From NCBI GenBank assembly GCA_947453525.1, contig CANGHD010000007.1, forward strand, positions 1-48,353: DNA of 48,353 bases, in the 5' to 3' direction. The stretch comes from Paracoccaceae bacterium (lineage in GTDB: Bacteria; Pseudomonadota; Alphaproteobacteria; Rhodobacterales; Rhodobacteraceae). Positions 43,340-48,353 of the stretch are shown here, piece after piece (the first letter of the stretch is position 1; each line of letters opens with the position of its first letter). The notes beneath the pieces are model-generated. The model had not been told where the DNA came from, made no database searches, and saw nothing but the letters and a program-made list of their open reading frames with translations. Both the position numbers and the translations under genes were made by a program.

Positions 43340-43945
43340 ATGTTCTCTGGTATCATCGAAAAACTCGGGCAGGTCCGCGCGGCGGTTCTGGCGGACGGCA
43401 ATCTGACGCTTGATCTGGACACCGGCTTTGCCGATCTGGAGTTGGGCGAAAGCGTGGCTGTGAACGGCACCTGCCTTACGGTTGTGACCTTTGACCCTGC
43501 GGGCCGAGCGGAGTTCTTTGCCAGCCCCGAGACCTTGGCGCGCACCAATTTCGGTGCGTTGCGGGCCGGCACCATGGTCAATCTGGAGCGGGCCGTGTCG
43601 ATGTCGACGCGGCTTTCGGGCCATCTGGTGCAAGGCCATGTCGATGGTCTTGCACGGCTCGACTGCGTGGTCCCTGAGGCTGGCGCTTACCGCATCGAAC
43701 TGACCCTGCCGCAAAGCCTTGGCCGCTACTGCGTCGAAAAGGGCTCCATTGCATTGGATGGCATCAGCCTGACGCTCAACGCCGTGCAGGACTTGGCCGA
43801 CGGCGGCTGCCAGGTTCATCTGACGATCATCCCGCACACCTGGGCACATACCAATCTGCAGATTCGCCAGCCCGGCGATCTGCTCAACGTCGAATCCGAT
43901 GTCATCGCAAAGTATGTGGAGCGTCTATGCAAGCCCTCCCTCTGA
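43340..43945 (+). CDS. ribE: riboflavin synthase alpha chain RibE
   Basis: 201-aa enzyme that dismutates two 6,7-dimethyl-8-ribityllumazine molecules to riboflavin. Two repeated barrels start MFSGIIEKLGQV and (about 98) SGHLVQGHVDG; conserved GESVAVNGTCLTV and KGSIALDGISLTLN are present. AAGGAAG precedes the ATG. Its end overlaps ribA by 19 bases. Confidence 0.96.
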   Translation: MFSGIIEKLGQVRAAVLADGNLTLDLDTGFADLELGESVAVNGTCLTVVTFDPAGRAEFFASPETLARTNFGALRAGTMVNLERAVSMSTRLSGHLVQGHVDGLARLDCVVPEAGAYRIELTLPQSLGRYCVEKGSIALDGISLTLNAVQDLADGGCQVHLTIIPHTWAHTNLQIRQPGDLLNVESDVIAKYVERLCKPSL

Positions 43946-44583
43946 AACAGGGCCCGCGCGCCGGGTTGAACTTGGTGGAATTCATCTCGGTCGCCGACTT
44001 GCCGACGGTCTATTCCGACCGGCCGTTCCGCGCCAACGCCTTTCGCAGCCGCGTGGACGCAACCGAGCATCTGGCACTTGTCTCGCCCGGCACGGCCGTT
44101 GGGGCACCTTTGGTCCGGATGCATTCCGAATGTCTGACCGGTGACGCGTTCGGCTCGCTGCGCTGCGATTGCGGGCCGCAGTTGCAGGAAAGCCTACGGC
44201 GCCTTGCGGCCTCGCCCGGTGGGATTCTAGTATATCTGCGCGGGCAAGAGGGGCGGGGGATCGGGCTGGCCAACAAGATGCGCGCCTATGCCCTGCAGGA
44301 TCGCGGCATGGATACGGTAGAGGCCAACCGCGCCCTCGGCCTGCCGGAAGATGCCCGCGACTATGCGGAGGCCGCGCAGATCCTGCTGACGCTTGGCGCT
44401 CCGCGCATCCGGCTTTTGACCAACAATCCCGACAAGGTCGGCGCCCTCCGCCGCAACGGCATCGACGTGACGGAGGTCGAACCGCTGGTAATCGCGGCCA
44501 ACCCGTTCAACGCGGGTTATCTGGACACCAAGGCGCGCAAGTTCGGCCACGTTCTGCCCCTGCTGCACCCCAAGCGCGACTAG
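43927..44583 (+). CDS. ribA: GTP cyclohydrolase II RibA (stand-alone)
   Basis: 218-aa zinc enzyme that opens the imidazole ring of GTP, the first step of riboflavin synthesis. The zinc cysteines are in SECLTGDAFGSLRCDCGPQL, and the GTP-binding and catalytic stretch is LRGQEGRGIGLANKM. The DHBP synthase (RibB) half of the usual RibBA fusion is absent, and no ribB is in the window, so the ribulose-5-phosphate branch must be supplied elsewhere. ATG 43927 with GGAG about 6 bases upstream. Confidence 0.93.
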   Translation: MQALPLKQGPRAGLNLVEFISVADLPTVYSDRPFRANAFRSRVDATEHLALVSPGTAVGAPLVRMHSECLTGDAFGSLRCDCGPQLQESLRRLAASPGGILVYLRGQEGRGIGLANKMRAYALQDRGMDTVEANRALGLPEDARDYAEAAQILLTLGAPRIRLLTNNPDKVGALRRNGIDVTEVEPLVIAANPFNAGYLDTKARKFGHVLPLLHPKRD

Positions 44584-44595
44584 GGCCCGAAGGGT

Positions 44596-44626
44596 CAGGC
44601 CAGCCCGGACGGCTGGCCTGTTTATT
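44596..44626 (+). terminator. intrinsic terminator after ribA
   Basis: A 10-bp stem (CAGGCCAGCC at 44596-44605 with GGCTGGCCTG at 44611-44620), 5-base loop and a TTTATT tail. It ends the ribD-ribE-ribA transcript and lies between ribA and the convergent ribH, where the minus strand has no T run. Confidence 0.82.
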
Positions 44627-44629
44627 CGA

Positions 44630-45100
44630 TCAGGTGGCGCTGGCGGCCGCCAGACGCGCGTCAAGCTCAAGCACCTGACGCACGGCATGGGCAGCTTCTT
44701 CGCCTTTCTTGACGAAATGCGCCGAGTAGAAGGCGGTCAGCGCCTCGACCGGCTGGAAGTTGTGTGGCGTCAGCGAGACCGAGAACACCGGGACCTGCGT
44801 CTCCAGTTGCACCTGCATCAAGCCGGTCACCACCGCACCCGCCACGAAATCATGCCGGTAAATCCCGCCATCCACCACCAAAGCGGCGGCCACCACGGCT
44901 TGGTAGCGCCCGGTCAGGCCAAGCTTCTTGGCCAGAAGCGGCATCTCGAAGGCGCCGGGCACTTCAAACGCCTCGACAGTGGCGCCGGGCATCAATTGCG
45001 CCGCTGCCGCCATGAACCCCTCATGGGCGCGGTCCACGATATCGGCATGCCAGCGCGCCTTGACGAAGGCTATTCTGGTCGTCTTGTAGGTGTCAGTCAT
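44630..45100 (-). CDS. ribH: 6,7-dimethyl-8-ribityllumazine synthase, type II (RibH2-like)
   Basis: 156 aa. It condenses 5-amino-6-ribitylaminouracil with dihydroxybutanone phosphate. The N-terminal IAFVKARWHADIVDRA and the LVVDGGIYRHDFVAGAVVTGLMQVQLET stretch are close in pattern to Brucella/Mesorhizobium RibH2, the decameric type, rather than the icosahedral RibH1. The start is ATG 45100, since the family begins just before FVKARWH; the reading to 45151 lies in the leader. It has its own FMN riboswitch and is transcribed toward ribA. A main ribH (with nusB) probably exists elsewhere. Confidence 0.92.
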   Translation of the reverse strand: MTDTYKTTRIAFVKARWHADIVDRAHEGFMAAAAQLMPGATVEAFEVPGAFEMPLLAKKLGLTGRYQAVVAAALVVDGGIYRHDFVAGAVVTGLMQVQLETQVPVFSVSLTPHNFQPVEALTAFYSAHFVKKGEEAAHAVRQVLELDARLAAASAT

Positions 45101-45179
45101 CTTGGAACCTCTGCAAAATTGCGACAGGTCCCAGAGCACGAGCCAAGACATGTGCGCCCTGAAAAGCGCACAAGCCGTG

Positions 45180-45302
45180 GTTCTCTTCCATCCGGACTAT
45201 ACCGTCGGCCCCGGAGTCACACCGGATCTGCTGACCCTTTCCCTAAGCAAAGGCGCTCGCGGGCTATACCGCCGGTGGGGAATTGCACCCCGCCCTGAGA
45301 AC
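45180..45302 (-). promoter_or_regulatory. FMN riboswitch upstream of ribH
   Basis: A second full RFN element on the minus strand: P1 GTTCTC (45302-45297 side) with GAGAAC (45185-45180 side), the AGGGCGGGGTG...CCCCACCGGCGGTATA segment, GGTCAGCAGATCCGGTGTGACTCCGGGGCCGACGG and TATAGTCCGGATGG. It is 13 bases shorter than the ribD copy, in the variable stem. Just downstream, GTGCGC/GCGCAC (45171-45166 and 45157-45152) forms a hairpin that could be the expression platform, 50 bases before the ribH start. Confidence 0.95.
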
Positions 45303-45354
45303 TCACCCGATTTAGCATGACCAAGGGGTGATGCAAGTCTTCAGATGCAGCGGA

Positions 45355-46341
45355 TCAGTGCTCGCCCGGATAGCGCAGGCCGATTTGCCGGCGCACCTCG
45401 TCCAAGGTCTCCATGATCTCGACCGATTGCGATGGCGGCAGGATTTCGCCAAAAGTCACACCAGCTGCAATCAGGCGCTCGGCCTCATCGGCCTGAAACT
45501 GCATGCCACGGCCGCCAACGGTCCTGTCGAAGGTTTCAAGCAGATTGTTGTCCGCGTCATAGACCCGGAAGGTGGTGGGCGCATACCAGACCCGGTCAAT
45601 TTCGATCCTGCCCTTGGTGCCGACGATGCAGGCGCGGTTCGGCCCGGCACTGTCGCTGGACGACAAAGTCGTGGCGATGGCACCCGAGGCATAGTGGAAG
45701 ATCGTGGCGACCTGCGCATCCGCGCCGGTCTCGCGGAACGCTGCGGAGGCAAGGATCGCAGCCGGTTTGCCCAGAATGTCCCAGCAGAACGAGATTGGGT
45801 AAATTCCCAGATCCAGCAAAGCCCCACCCCCCAGCGAAAGCGCGTTCAGCCGGTGATTGGGGTCGTCCGGAAGTTTCTGGCGGTGATCCGCCGTGATCGA
45901 GCGGACATCGCCAATCGTTCCGGCGGCGATCACGTCACGGATGCGCCGCATGTGGGGCAGAAATCGCGTCCACATCGCCTCCAGAGCGACAAGACCCTTG
46001 GCGGCCGCCAAATCCACGATTTCGGCAGCCTCGGCGGCGTTCAGGGTGAAGGGCTTTTCGATCAGCACATGTTTGCCGGCCCCAAGCGCCAGCTTGGCTG
46101 CGGAGACATGCTGGGGATGCGGGGTGGCGATGTAGATGATGTCGACATTTGGATCGGCGACCAGGGCTTCGTAGCTGCCATGCGCCGTCGCGATGTCGAA
46201 CTCTGCGGCGAAGCGGTCGGCCTTGGCTTGGGTCCTGGAGCCTACGGCCGTCACGGAATGGCCGGTCGCCAGCAGGTCCTTGACGAACAACTCGGCAATC
46301 CAGCCAGTCGCCAGAATGCCCCACCGAATTTTCTGTGCCAC
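45355..46341 (-). CDS. Gfo/Idh/MocA family oxidoreductase
   Basis: 328-aa NAD(P)-dependent dehydrogenase with a Rossmann start (RWGILATGWIAELFVKDL) and the family motif GKHVLIEKPFTLN (the EKP lysine at the active site). The C-terminal half is the usual open beta-sheet domain. Substrate unknown; family members act on sugars, inositols and trans-dihydrodiols. GTG 46341 is used because it precedes AQKIRWG and has GGAGAAGG upstream; the reading to 46386 adds an unsupported leader. Confidence 0.88.
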   Translation of the reverse strand: MAQKIRWGILATGWIAELFVKDLLATGHSVTAVGSRTQAKADRFAAEFDIATAHGSYEALVADPNVDIIYIATPHPQHVSAAKLALGAGKHVLIEKPFTLNAAEAAEIVDLAAAKGLVALEAMWTRFLPHMRRIRDVIAAGTIGDVRSITADHRQKLPDDPNHRLNALSLGGGALLDLGIYPISFCWDILGKPAAILASAAFRETGADAQVATIFHYASGAIATTLSSSDSAGPNRACIVGTKGRIEIDRVWYAPTTFRVYDADNNLLETFDRTVGGRGMQFQADEAERLIAAGVTFGEILPPSQSVEIMETLDEVRRQIGLRYPGEH

Positions 46342-46697
46342 GTGCCTTCTCCCATTCCCGGTTTTCAAGCCTCGTCCTAGTCTCAAGGCTTTGGACGAAG
46401 CGCGCAGGGTCGGGTGTCCGTCCGCGGGCGAAGCCTATTCCGGTTCGCGCAGGCACTTCAAGCAGGGCCCTTGCCGGGATCGCGCATTCTTGCCGGAGTT
46501 CCTTTGGCCGAGGCCCGTCGATACCGTGTCTGAGCAGGTATGACCCGGTCGCAGATCAATCTGCTGACGGAAAGAGCCCGCCGACGCATATGACGGGGCG
46601 GGGCGGCCCAGCGTTCTTGACTTCTGTGTTTGTCCCTGACGCATTGGGGATATGAATCGGACCACCCGATGCAAAATCAGAGGTTGCAGCGGCGGTG
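46342..46697. other. 356-base gap, no gene recognised
   Basis: Between the divergent oxidoreductase and GntR-type genes. Several short frames are open on both strands but none has a recognisable product or good ribosome-binding site. It must hold promoters for both neighbours; TTGACT at about 46616-46621 is a possible -35 for the regulator, but no convincing -10 was found. Confidence 0.4.
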
Positions 46698-47696
46698 ATG
46701 GAGAGAATCGAGAGCAGGCCCTATTATCTGATTGTCCAGGACTGGCTGGCTGAAAACATCGCAGGCGGCGCGCTGCCGCAAGGCGCGCGTCTCAGCGTCG
46801 CCGGTGTCGCGCAGCGGCTGTCGGTCAGCCGCTCGCCGGCTATCCGGGCGATGGACAATCTGGTCACGGCGTCGATTTTGACGCCGCTTGGCCGCGCAGG
46901 ATATCTGGTCGGCCCGCTGTCAGAGGATGCGGCGCAGGGCCGGGCGCAGGTCGTGAACCTGTTCACGCTTGCGGTCAGCCTACCCAAGACCGATGCAGCG
47001 CTCAATGCCCCGGCGGAGTGGGAAAGGGTATTGACGGCCGTTGGCGAGGCGGTGGAAACCTGCATTCCGTTCGGCATCTACCAGATTTCGGAAAGCGCGA
47101 TGGGTGAGCATTTCGCCGTCAGCCGCACCGTCACGCGTGAGGTTCTGGCGCGGCTGCACGAGCGCGGCGCGATCCGAAAGGACCGGGGTTCGCACTGGAT
47201 CGCCGGGCCGCTTTCCGCCCGGTTGCTGGACGAACAACACGAGGTGCGCCGTGTGCTGGAGCCCGCCGCCTTGGTCATGGCGGCACCCAAACTGGGGCGG
47301 GCGATCCTTGCCGACATGGTCGGGCGGCTGGATGCGGCGGCGGCGGTGGGTCCGACGATTCCAACGGCCGAGATGGATACCTTGGAGGCCGATCTGCACG
47401 ACACATGTCTGGCAGCGCAGTCCAATCGGCGGATCACCGGTTCGATCGCGCAAGTGCAGGGGGCGCGTCTGATCAACCGCCTTTTTGCGACCCATGTGGC
47501 GCAGCATGACGAAAGCAATCTGCTGGCGGAACACCGGCTGGTTCTCGGACATTTGCTTTTGGGCGACGGCGAAGGGGCTGCGGCGGCCCTGCGCTATCAT
47601 CTGGAGGCCGACCACAGCCGTACGCGGGAGCGGCTGAAGGTCCTGTCGGTCTTTGCCGACCCTGCCGTGGCCCCCTACCTGATCAGGATGTTCTGA
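46698..47696 (+). CDS. GntR-family regulator with two winged helices and FCD-like domain
   Basis: About 332 aa. A first winged helix-turn-helix is at 1-75 (YYLIVQDWLAENIAGGALPQGARLSVAGVAQRLSVSRSPAIRAM), a second at about 108-172 (GIYQISESAMGEHFAVSRTVTREVLARLHERGAIRKDRG), then an FCD-type effector domain (about 175-310; EVRRVLEPAALVMAA, DLHDTCLAAQSNRR, EHRLVLGHLLLGDGEGAAAALRYHLEAD). Having two DNA-reading modules is unusual for FadR-type regulators. The effector is probably a carboxylate or similar ligand. The start may be ATG 46698 or GTG 46695. A solute-binding protein begins one base after its stop, so it probably controls that transporter. Confidence 0.88.
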   Translation: MERIESRPYYLIVQDWLAENIAGGALPQGARLSVAGVAQRLSVSRSPAIRAMDNLVTASILTPLGRAGYLVGPLSEDAAQGRAQVVNLFTLAVSLPKTDAALNAPAEWERVLTAVGEAVETCIPFGIYQISESAMGEHFAVSRTVTREVLARLHERGAIRKDRGSHWIAGPLSARLLDEQHEVRRVLEPAALVMAAPKLGRAILADMVGRLDAAAAVGPTIPTAEMDTLEADLHDTCLAAQSNRRITGSIAQVQGARLINRLFATHVAQHDESNLLAEHRLVLGHLLLGDGEGAAAALRYHLEADHSRTRERLKVLSVFADPAVAPYLIRMF

Positions 47697-47697
47697 C

Positions 47698-48353
47698 ATG
47701 CCCTCCTCCGCTCCGAAATTGCGGATCATTGGCCGCAGCGAACTGGTCACAGCGCCGATCCGCAAGCAGGCGCAGGCTGATCTGGGCTTTCCCATCGAGT
47801 TCGAGCTGATCGACAGCATCGAGGGCCTGCAGCGCGTCATCACAAGGCCGGAAAGCTTCGACCTTTACCACCAGTGGCACACCGTCGACCTGATGTGGAC
47901 CGCACGATGCATCCAGCCGATCCGGCTCGACAAGTTGACCCATGGCGGCGAGATCCTGCAGGCCGTGCGCGGCAGATCGGGGCCAAGCCGGATCATCGAC
48001 ACCGTGTTTGACCGGCTGTTTGTGCAGGGCGACGGGCGGCTTGGGCCGGAACCTTCTGACGCGCTGTCGATGCTGCCCCTGTTGCATGGGGTGGATAGTT
48101 TTGTCTATGCCGATGCCCTGCACAAAGTGATCGACAAAGAGGAACCGGAAAGCTGGGGCTGGCTTCTGGATCACCGACTGCATGGCCGGGTGGCGATGGT
48201 CAATGACCCGGTGCTTGGCATGATCGAGGCTGCATTGGCGGTGGAAGCCCAGCGCGGAGTGGCCTTTTCCGATATCGGCAACCTGACGCTGGACGAGGTC
48301 GACGAAGTCGCCGCCTCGCTGATCGCGCAGAAAAGGCTCGGCCATTTCCGCGG
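47698..48353 (+). CDS. polyamine-type ABC transporter substrate-binding protein (3' truncated)
   Basis: 218 codons from ATG 47698, running off the window without a stop. The product resembles the PotD/spermidine-putrescine type (bacterial solute-binding family 1/8): ...FDLYHQWHTVDLMWT, SWGWLLDHRLHGRVAMVNDPVLGMIEAALA, then IGNLTLDEVDEVAASLIAQKRLGHF. No signal peptide is visible at the N-terminus, which begins directly with the domain, as in some alphaproteobacterial members whose export is uncertain. It starts one base after the GntR regulator stop. Confidence 0.82.
   Translation, partial: MPSSAPKLRIIGRSELVTAPIRKQAQADLGFPIEFELIDSIEGLQRVITRPESFDLYHQWHTVDLMWTARCIQPIRLDKLTHGGEILQAVRGRSGPSRIIDTVFDRLFVQGDGRLGPEPSDALSMLPLLHGVDSFVYADALHKVIDKEEPESWGWLLDHRLHGRVAMVNDPVLGMIEAALAVEAQRGVAFSDIGNLTLDEVDEVAASLIAQKRLGHFR

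Overview
The window is a gene-dense, GC-rich stretch that reads as a free-living alphaproteobacterium, most likely of the Rhodobacterales (Rhodobacter/Paracoccus-like). This rests on inference from gene neighbourhoods (timA-mltA-smr opposite fxsA-secB-dnaQ; hslV...hslU; glcDEF; moxR-DUF58-DUF4159), an alphaproteobacterial-type RibH2 lumazine synthase, a ROSE-type thermometer on hsp20 and Rhodobacterales-style intergenic hairpin repeats. No tRNA, rRNA, CRISPR array, phage or insertion sequence was recognised.

Layout. 1-4006 (+): the end of a thioredoxin, a terminator, then hslV-SDR-membrane protein-hslU with overlapping or nearly overlapping ends. 4164-6449 (-): timA-mltA-smr. 6567-7595 (+): fxsA, secB, meeting dnaQ (-). 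8481-8832: a decayed cupin gene. 9033-13862 (+): a secreted peptidoglycan-binding protein, a strong terminator, an ECF sigma factor translationally coupled to a membrane VWA protein with an anti-sigma-like N-terminus, and a winged-helix/TPR regulator. 14210-20604 (-): hsp20 with an RpoH-like promoter and ROSE-like leader, an outer-membrane barrel, a trypsin-like protease, and glycolate oxidase glcD-glcE-glcF. 20684-28128: a DUF599 membrane protein, then the four-gene moxR-DUF58-DUF4159-membrane protein operon (-). 28211-29574 (+): DUF1285 and a hydroxypyruvate isomerase-like protein, which may handle glyoxylate-linked metabolites alongside glycolate oxidase.

29653-41941 is the most interesting region. 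A type II secretion system (gspG-H-I-C on the minus strand, gspL-M-E-F-J-K on the plus strand, and a detached prepilin peptidase) is interleaved with a DUF4331 exported protein and a TPR-HupE/UreJ pair. Four copies of one bipartite element, TGAAAC-N17-CGTA, stand upstream of the DUF4331 gene, the TPR-HupE pair, gspG and gspL, correctly oriented; the last two interleave in the divergent gsp intergenic region. I read these as promoters for one ECF-type sigma factor, which would make the secretion machine and the DUF4331/TPR/HupE proteins one regulon, with the DUF4331 protein a candidate substrate. No GspD secretin is present in the window.

42109-45302: riboflavin genes. An FMN riboswitch leads ribD-ribE-ribA (+), and a second FMN riboswitch on the opposite strand leads ribH (type II). 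The window ends with a Gfo/Idh/MocA oxidoreductase (-), a GntR-family regulator with two winged helices and an FCD-like domain, and the start of a polyamine-type solute-binding protein one base downstream of it.
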